Assembly (NCBI RefSeq): GCF_009882985.1
Contig: NZ_WTUZ01000040.1
Coordinates: 248,001 to 312,000, forward strand
Direction of reading: 5' to 3'
Length of the DNA: 64,000 bases
From: Paenibacillus silvestris
Lineage (GTDB): Bacteria; Bacillota; Bacilli; Paenibacillales; NBRC-103111
The notes beneath the pieces are model-generated. The model had not been told where the DNA came from and made no database searches. It worked only from the letters and a program-made list of their open reading frames with translations. The first letter of the stretch is position 1, and the number at the start of each line of letters is the position of its first letter. Positions 42,746-51,181 of the stretch are shown in pieces. A program made the translations under genes and the position numbers.

Positions 42746-43822
42746 TTACTTGAGAATCGAACTAGCCTGCTCAATGATCTCCGCTATAAGATTCCCAGCT
42801 TTCTCCCCGTCCGTAAGCATTCTTGTCCCTTGCCCTGCCCATAAAGACATATATTCCGCATTACGTTTATCTGCTGAAGCATTTCGTATATCTCTTGTGA
42901 TCGTATTTTGTGTAGGAAATGGAAGCGGCTCAACACCACTTTCGTCCCACTGTCGAATGAACGTGTTCACAATGCCTCTGGCTGGGCGACCCGAGAATGC
43001 CTTCGTGATGACTGTGCTTTCCTCTGTGCTTTTCAAGAGTGCTTCCTTATACGCCACATTCGCCCCTGATTCAAAAGCTGTAAGAAAGCGGGTTCCCATC
43101 TGCACGCCTTGGGCGCCAAGGGCCAGCGCAGCAACAAGCCCCCTCCCGTCCATAATGCCTCCAGCGGCAATAACCGGAATCTGTACTTGATCTACAATTT
43201 GCGGAACTAAAGCGATAGTGCCAATATTAGCCCCATTCGGGTGGCTCGAGATGTCAAAAGTACCCCGATGTCCCCCCGCTTCACTGCCTTGTGCAACAAT
43301 CGCATCACAACCAGCTTGCTCCGCCATGATAGCTTCCTTCACTGTTGTTACCATTGTCACGACACGCAAGCCAAGTGATTTTGCCTTTTGCATGTAAGAC
43401 TCAGAAAGGACGCCGAATGCAGTGCTAATGACTGGAACCTTCTCTTCCAGCAAAACAGCGAGTTGCTCTTCGAAATAATCGGGGGTGCTGACGCTCTCCC
43501 CTGTGGCCGCCGTGATTCCAAGTTGGCCGCGCACCTTATTAAGCTCGTCTTGAACAACTTGTATTCTCGTGTTGTTGTCAGGGACTCGAAGCGTAAACAG
43601 GTTCACGCCGAAGGGCGCATCCGTCAGCTGCCTTAGTTCCTGAATGGCTGTTCGTATCGCTTCTGGTTGCATATAAGCGCCCCCTATGGTGCCAAGACCA
43701 CCTGCATTGGAAACTGCTGCAGCCAGATTCACAGTGCCTGGAACTCCAGCCATGCCTGCTAGAAATATCGGGTGTTTGATCTGAAATATACGACAAATAT
43801 CCGTTGTTAGTTGAAGGCTCAT
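42746..43822 (-). CDS. Nitronate monooxygenase (NPD/YrpB-like flavoprotein)
   Basis: A 358-aa FMN-dependent TIM-barrel enzyme. Visible marks: IKHPIFLAGMAGVPGTVNLAAAVSNAGGLGTIGGAYM near the N-terminus, AQGSEAGGHRG near residue 188, VPQIVDQVQIPVIAAGGIMDGRGLVAALALGA near 210 and GTRFLTAFES near 250. It oxidises nitronates such as propionate-3-nitronate or nitroalkanes. AAGGAG lies before the ATG. The next gene upstream is a kinase 27 bases away in the same direction, so cotranscription is possible. Confidence 0.93.
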   Translation of the reverse strand: MSLQLTTDICRIFQIKHPIFLAGMAGVPGTVNLAAAVSNAGGLGTIGGAYMQPEAIRTAIQELRQLTDAPFGVNLFTLRVPDNNTRIQVVQDELNKVRGQLGITAATGESVSTPDYFEEQLAVLLEEKVPVISTAFGVLSESYMQKAKSLGLRVVTMVTTVKEAIMAEQAGCDAIVAQGSEAGGHRGTFDISSHPNGANIGTIALVPQIVDQVQIPVIAAGGIMDGRGLVAALALGAQGVQMGTRFLTAFESGANVAYKEALLKSTEESTVITKAFSGRPARGIVNTFIRQWDESGVEPLPFPTQNTITRDIRNASADKRNAEYMSLWAGQGTRMLTDGEKAGNLIAEIIEQASSILK

Positions 43823-43849
43823 TGTTCTTTATTCTCCTTTGATAACGCA

Positions 43850-44767
43850 CTACCTATCCGCGAGCGCTCGTGCGATGATTGTTTTTGCTTCCTCGGCAAC
43901 TTCAGCATCTTTGTCATCAATGGCCTGCATCCAGATCAGCATAGGAATATAGACGGCGATTAGTCGAGCTAATCGCTTCGTCTCTTCATCCACGTTCCCG
44001 TACGCGGCAAAAAAACTCGCGCGGGCATCCGGGGGCAGAAAGCTATACACAACATTGAGATCGCAGGCGGGATGACCGATATTCATATCTCCCCAATCAA
44101 TGATGCCAGAGACGATCCCCTGCTCGTTTACTAACATATTTTTGAAATGCAGATCACCATGCAGGAAAATGTGTCTTGGTTGAACGGGTTCTATGTTAAG
44201 CTGATCCAAATAATTAGCAATTGCCAGGTGATCCTCTTCGCTGATATGAGCGCTGAGATCAGATAAGAAGCTTAGCATTTTTTCTTTCCGCGACGCTAGG
44301 TCTGTTAGATTTCTATGGTCATGTTGGATTCCGTTCTCATTTGCAATATCAATAGGAAATGCATGCAGCCTTTTTAGGAATTGCGCAAGTATGGGAACTG
44401 ATCCGGTACGTTGTTCATCCGTCAATCCTATTGGAAACTTCCCTGTTAAGTAAGGATAACCAAGAAATGGTGCTGGATATTCAAGGCTTGCTTCGCCAAA
44501 ATATAACGGTTTGGAATATGGAAGGGGCATATACGTCTCAAGTTGAGGTAATAGCTTGCCCTCCATGTGTAATAAGTCAATGGCAACTTTTCTTCTTGGA
44601 AAGCGGAAAACGATCTCATCTCCAACGAGATAAACGGTATTGTCCCAGCCGTAGCCTACCTGTTGGATCGTTAAATGCGCTAGCTGAGGAAACTGGGCAG
44701 CGATTAATTTTCCAGCTAATTCCCCAGAAACCTCCCACTCAGCATCCCAAAGATTCGAACTACCCAA
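43850..44767 (-). CDS. Phosphotransferase, aminoglycoside/macrolide kinase fold
   Basis: A 305-aa APH-fold kinase with FLHGDLHFKNMLVNEQG near residue 195 and GIIDWGDMNIGHPACDLNVVYSFLP near 213. The N-lobe has GWDNTVYLVGDEIVFRFPRR with the ATP-binding region. It resembles the YcbJ/Mph group in motif order. TTG start after GGTAGAG. Whether it acts on an antibiotic or a metabolite cannot be told. It is upstream of the nitronate monooxygenase, same direction. Confidence 0.87.
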   Translation of the reverse strand: MGSSNLWDAEWEVSGELAGKLIAAQFPQLAHLTIQQVGYGWDNTVYLVGDEIVFRFPRRKVAIDLLHMEGKLLPQLETYMPLPYSKPLYFGEASLEYPAPFLGYPYLTGKFPIGLTDEQRTGSVPILAQFLKRLHAFPIDIANENGIQHDHRNLTDLASRKEKMLSFLSDLSAHISEEDHLAIANYLDQLNIEPVQPRHIFLHGDLHFKNMLVNEQGIVSGIIDWGDMNIGHPACDLNVVYSFLPPDARASFFAAYGNVDEETKRLARLIAVYIPMLIWMQAIDDKDAEVAEEAKTIIARALADR

Positions 44768-44802
44768 ATTTCTCTACCGCCTCTATATCAAATTCCTCTT
44801 AA

Positions 44803-44829
44803 AAAAAGAAAACCGCGCAGTGCGCGGGT
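44803..44829 (-). terminator. Terminator of the tetR gene
   Basis: CCGCGCA and TGCGCGG form a 7-bp GC stem; the minus-strand tail is TTTTCTTTTTTT. Confidence 0.75.
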
Positions 44830-44858
44830 GATGAAAAACTTGATTGTTCCCTGCATAA

Positions 44859-44876
44859 TTGGAATATATACTCCAA
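44859..44876. promoter_or_regulatory. Operator copy 1 (TTGGA-n8-TCCAA) at the 3' end of tetR
   Basis: TTGGAATATATACTCCAA, just after the tetR stop. Identical in form to the two sites in front of the divergent efflux gene. Confidence 0.65.
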
Positions 44877-44878
44877 AT

Positions 44879-45442
44879 TCATACTAATATGGCTTTCCAA
44901 GAAGCCTCTATCGTTTGTTGAATTTTGATATCCGTTAACTCAAACTTCTTCACATAGTAGCCTTTGACAATGGATGAAACAATGCCATACGTGATGGAAT
45001 TGCAAAAATTCACATCATATTCCCGAATGACGCCATTTTTCTGCCCTTCTTTAATCAGAGCCAATATTGCTTCACGAGAAACGCTGTCATCTTCCAATTT
45101 GCGTAGTTCAGGTTTGATGCAAGGCGAATAGGAATACGCATCGATGAATCGGAAATGTTTAGGAAATTCCACCGCGAAACGAATCCTATTGGTATGAAGG
45201 CATTTAAAACGCTCATATAAGCTTAATTCAGCGTCGTAACCCATCATCAGGTGATCCCCAAGCAGGATTCGACATGCCCGATACAGCTCATTGATCAGTT
45301 CTTCCTTATTACTGAAATAATTAAAAACGGTACCCGAGCCTACATTCGCTCTTTTCATAATTTTTGCAAAAGTAACGGCCTGTAGTCCTTCTTCATCTAT
45401 TAAATCCAACGTAGCATTCAATATATCTTCTCGTTTACTCAT
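44879..45442 (-). CDS. TetR/AcrR family regulator of the efflux pump
   Basis: A 187-aa TetR protein. Residues 4-50 form the helix-turn-helix (REDILNATLDLIDEEGLQAVTF, then KIMKRANVGSGTVFNYFSNKEELI). ATG at 45442 after GAGGTG; three extra codons upstream are unlikely. It is divergent from an MFS DHA2 gene. The shared 18-bp dyad TTGGA-n8-TCCAA appears twice before the pump gene and once behind tetR, so it is the probable binding site, with release by the drug. Confidence 0.92.
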   Translation of the reverse strand: MSKREDILNATLDLIDEEGLQAVTFAKIMKRANVGSGTVFNYFSNKEELINELYRACRILLGDHLMMGYDAELSLYERFKCLHTNRIRFAVEFPKHFRFIDAYSYSPCIKPELRKLEDDSVSREAILALIKEGQKNGVIREYDVNFCNSITYGIVSSIVKGYYVKKFELTDIKIQQTIEASWKAILV

Positions 45443-45580
45443 TATACACACCTCATTAACTCAACTTTAGTATTTACAACGGGGATCGTCAAGTATTCGG
45501 AATGCATATTCTGTAATTTCATGGATTTTTCACGTTTAAAGCTGCAAAAAGACGGTTATTTCTCAGTACCATTCATTTCT

Positions 45581-45598
45581 TTGGAATGTTTACTCCAA
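45581..45598. promoter_or_regulatory. Operator copy 2 (TTGGA-n8-TCCAA)
   Basis: TTGGAATGTTTACTCCAA, ending eight bases before the -35 box of the pump promoter. Confidence 0.8.
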
Positions 45599-45605
45599 AA
45601 ATGTG

Positions 45606-45634
45606 TTGACTTCTTCTTTCTCAGGGATTATGAT
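45606..45634 (+). promoter_or_regulatory. Promoter of the DHA2 efflux gene
   Basis: TTGACT (45606-45611), 17 bases, TATGAT (45629-45634). Confidence 0.8.
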
Positions 45635-45637
45635 GTT

Positions 45638-45655
45638 TTGGAACAAACACTCCAA
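45638..45655. promoter_or_regulatory. Operator copy 3 (TTGGA-n8-TCCAA)
   Basis: TTGGAACAAACACTCCAA, covering the expected transcription start, 57 bases downstream of copy 2. Confidence 0.8.
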
Positions 45656-45677
45656 AGATGAAAGGGAGATTACACAC

Positions 45678-47165
45678 ATGTCTTCATCCTCGACCGCATT
45701 AAACGGACGATCGGTCACCTCACCTATTGTTCTAGCCATTATACTTGCATGCCAACTAATGATTATTTTGGACGGATCGATAGTCATCACTTCGCTGCCT
45801 GAGATCGGACGCAACTTGCACCTGTCAGCAACAGACTTATCCTGGGTGCAAAATGCTTACTCGTTAACCTTCGGCGGGCTGCTGCTGCTTGGAGCGAGAG
45901 CCGGAGACTTATTAGGACGCCGCCGTGTCTTCATGGCAGGTATCGCCTTATTCACCCTGGCTTCGTTAATCGCCGGATTCGCCAATTCTGCTGAGAGCTT
46001 GCTAATCGCTAGATCCATTCAAGGCTTCGCTGCTGCTTTTGCCGCTCCATCAACTCTTGCTCTTCTGATGGTTAGCTTCGCTGAGGGCAAAGAACGCACG
46101 CGTGCCATTTCCTTATACAGCGCCGTGTCCGGTGCTGGCGGAAGCGTCGGTCTTGTGCTCGGCGGGATTCTAACTGACCTCATTTCTTGGCGCTTAGGCA
46201 TGTTCATTAATGTGCCTATTGGTATCGCGCTTCTTATCTTAGCTCCTCGTTACTTAAAAGAAACGCCGCGGCTGAGTGGTCGATTCGATATCTTAGGCGC
46301 CGTTACATCAACTGTTGGGATGACTTCTCTCGTTTATGGCTTTGTTCGCGCAGCCTCTGAGGGTTGGAGTAACAATGGGACAATCGCATCCTTCCTTGTA
46401 GGAATTGTCCTGTTAGCCGTTTTTATCCGTATCGAAAAGAAAGCTGATCAGCCGATTACGCCGCTTCGATTATTTGCAAGCCGTGAACGCACGGGTGCTT
46501 ATTTGGCGCGGCTGCTGTTTGTCGGCGGTATGTCTGCCATGTTCTTTTTTCTAACGCAATTCTTGCAAGGTGTAACAAACTTTAATGCACTTGTTGCAGG
46601 TATTGCTTTTCTACCGATGACTGGCGTAATGTTCAGTATGGTTTATGCCGTACCAGGCCTGTTGTCCCGTTTTGGAAGCACTAGATTAATGATCGGTGGT
46701 GTCTTCCTTGCTTTGATAGGTATGTTCTGGTTAAGCCGAATCACCGTAGATACTTCCTATTTTCCAAATATCGCGATTCCATTAGTAATCCTGGGCATTG
46801 GTGCTGGGGTCGTCTTTATCCCCCTCACATCATCCGGGATCGCCGGTGTTGAACGCAGCGATGCTGGTGCAGCTTCCGGCGTTGTGAATGTCGCACACCA
46901 AACAGGAGCATCCTTGGGGCTTGCGATCTTAATTACCGTGTTTGGTTCTGCGAGCCGCGAGGCCGTTACGCATCCACTTGCAGGGGCAGCACAGCAGGAT
47001 CAAGCTCGATATGTTCTCGCTCACGCCTCAGCAGCATCCATTACGGGATCTGTCATTTTTATGGCGCTATCGCTTATTGCCATTATTGTGCTCATTCAAA
47101 AGAAACGCTCGCCAAAAGAAGTCATGCCTACTCAAGTTGAAATCAGTGAGGTTAGTGCGCATTAA
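45678..47165 (+). CDS. MFS DHA2 (14-TM) multidrug efflux transporter
   Basis: A 495-aa membrane protein of the EmrB/QacA group. The opening helix IVLAIILACQLMIILDGSIV ends in the motif LDGSIVITSLPEI (the LD-x-T/S-I-V-N-V-A-L-P element of this group), followed by LSWVQNAYSLTFGGLLLLGARAGDLLGRRRVF (motif A). About 14 hydrophobic segments. ATG at 45678 with AAGGGAG; a longer frame lies over the promoter. The promoter is bracketed by two dyads shared with the divergent tetR, so it is a drug-inducible pump. No terminator is clear downstream. Confidence 0.93.
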   Translation: MSSSSTALNGRSVTSPIVLAIILACQLMIILDGSIVITSLPEIGRNLHLSATDLSWVQNAYSLTFGGLLLLGARAGDLLGRRRVFMAGIALFTLASLIAGFANSAESLLIARSIQGFAAAFAAPSTLALLMVSFAEGKERTRAISLYSAVSGAGGSVGLVLGGILTDLISWRLGMFINVPIGIALLILAPRYLKETPRLSGRFDILGAVTSTVGMTSLVYGFVRAASEGWSNNGTIASFLVGIVLLAVFIRIEKKADQPITPLRLFASRERTGAYLARLLFVGGMSAMFFFLTQFLQGVTNFNALVAGIAFLPMTGVMFSMVYAVPGLLSRFGSTRLMIGGVFLALIGMFWLSRITVDTSYFPNIAIPLVILGIGAGVVFIPLTSSGIAGVERSDAGAASGVVNVAHQTGASLGLAILITVFGSASREAVTHPLAGAAQQDQARYVLAHASAASITGSVIFMALSLIAIIVLIQKKRSPKEVMPTQVEISEVSAH

Positions 47166-47444
47166 GCGAAAATAGATGGAAAAACTAACGTTAACCTGCA
47201 CGGTTAAGCAGCATAGAACGAAATAGCGGTAGTACCTCCAGCTAATTTCTCCTTATCGACCCGAAATTCACTGAACTTGGTGGAATTACCGGTAGAAATT
47301 CCATTTAATTACACATAATCAGATCAATTTTTGAATAATAGCTGGAAGAATCGGCGTTAATTACCACATACCGCTGATTAACTTCAAAAAGAGGCTTCTC
47401 CCACGGTCATTACATGACCTTCGGGAAAAGCCTCTTTTCTACGC
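47166..47444. other. Non-coding gap with degenerate repeats and a long hairpin
   Basis: No gene. Segments such as AATAGCGGTAGTACCTCCAGCTAATTT and GGTGGAATTACCGGTAGAAATTCC resemble the dispersed repeats, and the hairpin 47386-47438 closes the block. Confidence 0.6.
47386..47438. terminator. Long hairpin, third of the family
   Basis: AAAAAGAGGCTTCTCCCACGG and CCTTCGGGAAAAGCCTCTTTT with inner GTCAT/ATGAC; related to 9763-9811 and 10035-10083. Ends the DUF402 transcript. Confidence 0.75.
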
Positions 47445-47954
47445 TTATTCGCTCGGAACAGACACTATATGCTTCGCAAGCGAGCCATCAAAAGGAAACA
47501 GGTTGCTCAGAACCCGTTCCTTTAAAGCCTCTAATTCTTGACGAGCTTGGTGAATCAGCGTTTCTGGATAAGCAAATTTAATCGCGTTGCTCGCAAACTC
47601 ATCTTCATCAACAACCATCCATTCGCCGTTGATCCAGATGTAATCCAGGTCTAAGTCTACGAAAGATACGGTCTGACCATCAATCTTAGCTGGTTGGTTA
47701 ATATTGCAGTAATATTGCTTGATCTCGCCACCGACGATATCTGCACTTACCGTAAACCATGAATCAAATGAAAAATATTCAATCGTCCAAGTCTCCATCG
47801 TAAAAACCTTTTGCTTCGTGTAATGATGCAGCTGTCTTCCCTTTGGGCCCAAGACAAAAATGTAAGAATCCGTCTTTTCCAGCAAGGTCGTGTTCCACTC
47901 ATAATGAAGGAGATTTCCATATTTCAAAGCTTGAATGGTTATTTGTTTATCCAT
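47445..47954 (-). CDS. DUF402 protein (Ntdp-like nucleotide phosphatase)
   Basis: A 169-aa protein of the DUF402 family, whose Staphylococcus member Ntdp is a nucleoside di/triphosphatase. Signature segments: FDSWFTVSADIVGG near residue 68 (variant of the W-F-x-x-x-x-Y pattern), YCNINQPAKIDGQTVSFVDLDLDYIWI near 83-108 and VVDEDEFASNA near 116. The opening QITIQALKYGNLLHYEWN is also typical. It follows the rhodanese-SelO gene by 31 bases and is followed by a long terminator, so the two form an operon. Confidence 0.88.
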   Translation of the reverse strand: MDKQITIQALKYGNLLHYEWNTTLLEKTDSYIFVLGPKGRQLHHYTKQKVFTMETWTIEYFSFDSWFTVSADIVGGEIKQYYCNINQPAKIDGQTVSFVDLDLDYIWINGEWMVVDEDEFASNAIKFAYPETLIHQARQELEALKERVLSNLFPFDGSLAKHIVSVPSE

Positions 47955-47985
47955 TGTGACATCCCCATCGTTCTACTTTTCGATC

Positions 47986-49779
47986 TTAGGTTCCACAATA
48001 AGTCCGGTAAGGACGCCCAGTTCCCGCTGGTAATACGGCATATTCCGATTGTTCCACCGTATGCGCAAACGGGTCTGAAAGAACCTGAAGAAGTCGCTCC
48101 ATCACACTATAGTCTCCATGTTCCACGGCTGCCGCCAGAGCTTCTTCAACTCGATGATTACGAGGGATGATTGCCGGATTGCTGCTGCGCATCAATTGTT
48201 GCGACAACTCCTTGGTCTCCTGCTGTCTGCCTAATCTTGCCTGCCACTGCTCATTCCACTGAGCAAATTCCGCTGTACCGTATAGGAACGTCTCTTCTGG
48301 TTTATCAAACGTTAACGCACGGAATGTATTCGTGAAGTCTTCCCCGTATTGCTGCATCATATTAAGCAGGTCTTCTATTAGCGTCACGTCTTGCACTTCT
48401 TCGTTAACAATCCCCAATTTCGCTCTCATGCCTGACAGCCAATTCCGGTGATACAATTCCGAAAAGCTAGCAAGCGCATTTTCAGCTATTTTAATCGCTT
48501 CTTCTTCATTCTCACTCAATAGAGGCAATAAAGTTTCAGCAAATCTTGCGAGATTCCAAGCGGCAATGCGCGGCTGATTGCCATAGGCATAACGGCCTTG
48601 TGAATCAATGGAACTGAACACCGTAGCCGGGTCATACACATCCATGAATGCGCAAGGACCATAATCAATGGTTTCACCGCTTAGCGCCATATTGTCTGTG
48701 TTCATTACACCGTGAATAAACCCAACAAGCTGCCATTTGGTAATAAGGTTAGCCTGACGTTTGATTACTTCAAGAAGCAGCGACAGGTACCGGTTCTCAT
48801 CCGCTTCAACTTCTGGGTAATGCCTCTGTAAGGTGTAATCGGCCATGGCTTTAAGATCCTCAGGCGTGCCGAATTTTGCTGCAAATTGAAAAGTACCAAC
48901 GCGGATATGACTAGCCGCAATCCGGGTAACTATTGCACCTTGCTGCTCCGTTTCGCGATACACGGTATCCCCCGTTGTGACAACTGCTAAGCTGCGTGTT
49001 GTAGGTATACCTAGAGCGCTCATGGCTTCACTTATGATATATTCACGCAGCATCGGTCCAAGTGCCGCTCGCCCATCCCCACCACGTGAGTATGTTGTAC
49101 TGCCAGCTCCCTTCAGTTGAATATCAACGCGGGTGCCTTGTGGTGTAATATGTTCACCGAGCAGATTCGCCCGACCATCTCCTAGCATATTAAAATACCC
49201 GAATTGATGCCCCGCATAAGCTTGCGCAAGAGGAGATGCTCCCTCAGGTATTTGGTTGCCTGCGAAAATCGCCGCGCCTTCCGTACTTTTAAGCTCTTGG
49301 ATATTTAACCCTAGTGAAGCTGCAAGCGCATCGTTAAAAACAACGATTTCTGGTGAGCTAACAGGCGTCGGGTTGAGTCGGCTATAAAATATTTTAGGCA
49401 GACGAACGTAGCTGTTGTCGAAATTCCAGCCTAGTCCCTTTTCATCCTCTTGTTTGGATAACTCAGCCTGCCATGCACGCATTCCGCCATCGACAGTAAC
49501 AGCATCAAATCCCTTCTCACGCAGCAGAATCGCACAATTCGTCCCTGAGTTTCCTCCTGAACAAGTGACGTACACTCTTCTGCCTGCGGCTGCTTTGTGA
49601 AGTTCAGCTGCTGTGCTTTCTGACCAATTGTTAATTTCACCTTTTTCAATATGGATACGATGAAGATTGCTATGTTCCGGTGTATATTCAGAAGCGGTTT
49701 CCTTGCTGCGAACATCAAGCAACAGGACATCTTCTGTTTCTAGTTTTTTAAACAACTCAGGAATTGATATTTTGTCCAC
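47986..49779 (-). CDS. selO: Rhodanese-SelO fusion (protein AMPylase with rhodanese domain)
   Basis: A 597-aa protein. Residues 1-112: rhodanese domain (VLLLDVRSKETASEY near 17; active-site loop VTCSGGNSGTNCA near 71 with the cysteine present; VTVDGGMRAWQAELS near 94). Residues about 115-597: SelO pseudokinase, which transfers AMP to proteins: LNPTPVSSPEIVVFNDALA, AQAYAGHQFGYFNMLGDGRA, DIQLKGAGSTTYSRGGDGRAALGPMLREYIISEAM, and VMNTDNMALSGETIDYGPCAFMD. The C-terminal YRTYCGT keeps the conserved cysteine that bacterial SelO uses in place of selenocysteine. GTG start, AGGAGG well placed. Usual SelO is about 480 aa without rhodanese. Confidence 0.93.
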   Translation of the reverse strand: MDKISIPELFKKLETEDVLLLDVRSKETASEYTPEHSNLHRIHIEKGEINNWSESTAAELHKAAAGRRVYVTCSGGNSGTNCAILLREKGFDAVTVDGGMRAWQAELSKQEDEKGLGWNFDNSYVRLPKIFYSRLNPTPVSSPEIVVFNDALAASLGLNIQELKSTEGAAIFAGNQIPEGASPLAQAYAGHQFGYFNMLGDGRANLLGEHITPQGTRVDIQLKGAGSTTYSRGGDGRAALGPMLREYIISEAMSALGIPTTRSLAVVTTGDTVYRETEQQGAIVTRIAASHIRVGTFQFAAKFGTPEDLKAMADYTLQRHYPEVEADENRYLSLLLEVIKRQANLITKWQLVGFIHGVMNTDNMALSGETIDYGPCAFMDVYDPATVFSSIDSQGRYAYGNQPRIAAWNLARFAETLLPLLSENEEEAIKIAENALASFSELYHRNWLSGMRAKLGIVNEEVQDVTLIEDLLNMMQQYGEDFTNTFRALTFDKPEETFLYGTAEFAQWNEQWQARLGRQQETKELSQQLMRSSNPAIIPRNHRVEEALAAAVEHGDYSVMERLLQVLSDPFAHTVEQSEYAVLPAGTGRPYRTYCGT

Positions 49780-49936
49780 GGTAGCCTCCTATACGAAAAT
49801 AAACAAGTTGAACTAATTTACTAATCATATCACCCGCCAACTTCTCCAGCAAATCAGAACCTCATTTTTCGACTTTCTCATGTATGAAAACGGGATATAG
49901 GAGGAAGATAGGGGTAACAGTTTGAGGAGTTCGAGG

Positions 49937-51181
49937 ATGGAGATGTATACGAACATGAGTAAACCATCATTGCTGCAAGACCCAGCAAAACGTAAATTAC
50001 TTTTCAGCGCGGGAATAAGCTGGTTATTCGATGCCATGGATGTAGGGATTATTTCCTTTATCGTTGCCGCTCTGGCTGTTGATTGGAAATTGGGTGCACA
50101 ACAAGTTGGCCTACTCGCAGCCATCAATTCAATAGGAATGGCTGTTGGAGCAGCCATTGCCGGTGCGAGCGCAGATCGTTATGGTCGGAGATCCGTGCTG
50201 TTAATTACACTTCTGATATTTTCGGTTGCCAGCGGACTCTCGGCATTAGCAACAGGTTTCATTATGTTATGTACACTGCGTTTCATTACTGGATTTGGTC
50301 TTGGCGGGGAGCTTCCCGTTGCATCTACACTTGTTTCGGAATCGTTTTCTGCTACGGAGAGGGGACGAGCTGTTGTGCTGCTCGAAAGCTTCTGGGCTTG
50401 CGGGTGGATTATCGCGGCTTTAATTTCCTATTTTGTCATTCCTACCTATGGTTGGAGAGCAGCCTTTCTCATTGGCGCCTTACCAGCTCTATATGCCTTA
50501 TATTTAAGAAGAGCGATTCAAGATTCACCAAGATTTAACGCACAGCGAAGCCGCCGATTAACGCTCAAAGTGCGCGTCACTTCCGTCTGGTCTGCAAATT
50601 TCCGCAAATCAACGATAACACTCTGGATTCTCTGGTTTACCGTGGTTTTCTCTTATTACGGGATATTTCTGTGGCTTCCATCTGTCATGGTTCTTAAGGG
50701 TTTCAGTCTTGTAAAAGGGTTTCAATATGTGTTAATCATGACGCTAGCACAGCTTCCAGGTTATTTTACAGCTGCTTATTTTATTGAGAAATTCGGCCGT
50801 AAGTTTGTTCTCGTCACTTACTTGCTGTTAACAGCTTTTAGCGCGATTTGGTTCAGCTCTGCTAGCACAGAAGCCATGCTAATAATAGCAGGGATCAGCC
50901 TCTCCTTCTTCAATCTTGGTGCTTGGGGAGCCATGTATGCCTACACACCCGAGCTCTACCCTACTAGCGTCCGCTCGACAGGCGTTGGACTTGCCGCATC
51001 CTTTGGACGCGTTGGAGGTATTATCGGCCCTTATCTTGTAGGCTTATTGGTGTCTCGACATCACAGCATTACCTCGATATTTACCATCTTTTTCATTGCG
51101 ATCGTGTTCGGAGCGCTGGTTCTGCTGTTCTTTGGCAAAGAAACGAAAGGAACCGACCCCGATCAAGCGGCTAGCAGCTAA
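49937..51181 (+). CDS. niaP: Niacin/aromatic acid MFS transporter NiaP
   Basis: A 414-aa MFS carrier with 12 helices. SWLFDAMDVGIISFIVAAL near residue 26, SINSIGMAVGAAIAGASADRYGRRSVL (motif A), GFGLGGELPVASTLVSESFSATERGRAVVLLESFWACGW near 110, YYGIFLWLPSVMVLKGFSLVKGFQYVLIMTLAQLPGYF near 235 and NLGAWGAMYAYTPELYPT near 325 agree closely with B. subtilis NiaP as I remember it. ATG at 49937 after GGAG; two later in-frame ATGs are possible. The 3' end overlaps the convergent vanZ-like gene by 138 bases. Substrates of the family are nicotinate and related aromatic acids. Confidence 0.88.
   Translation: MEMYTNMSKPSLLQDPAKRKLLFSAGISWLFDAMDVGIISFIVAALAVDWKLGAQQVGLLAAINSIGMAVGAAIAGASADRYGRRSVLLITLLIFSVASGLSALATGFIMLCTLRFITGFGLGGELPVASTLVSESFSATERGRAVVLLESFWACGWIIAALISYFVIPTYGWRAAFLIGALPALYALYLRRAIQDSPRFNAQRSRRLTLKVRVTSVWSANFRKSTITLWILWFTVVFSYYGIFLWLPSVMVLKGFSLVKGFQYVLIMTLAQLPGYFTAAYFIEKFGRKFVLVTYLLLTAFSAIWFSSASTEAMLIIAGISLSFFNLGAWGAMYAYTPELYPTSVRSTGVGLAASFGRVGGIIGPYLVGLLVSRHHSITSIFTIFFIAIVFGALVLLFFGKETKGTDPDQAASS

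Noticed and set aside
44859..44876. Terminator hairpin instead of an operator
   Set aside because: The GC-rich hairpin at 44803-44829 followed by T-run already ends tetR, and this 18-base dyad equals the two promoter sites in form.
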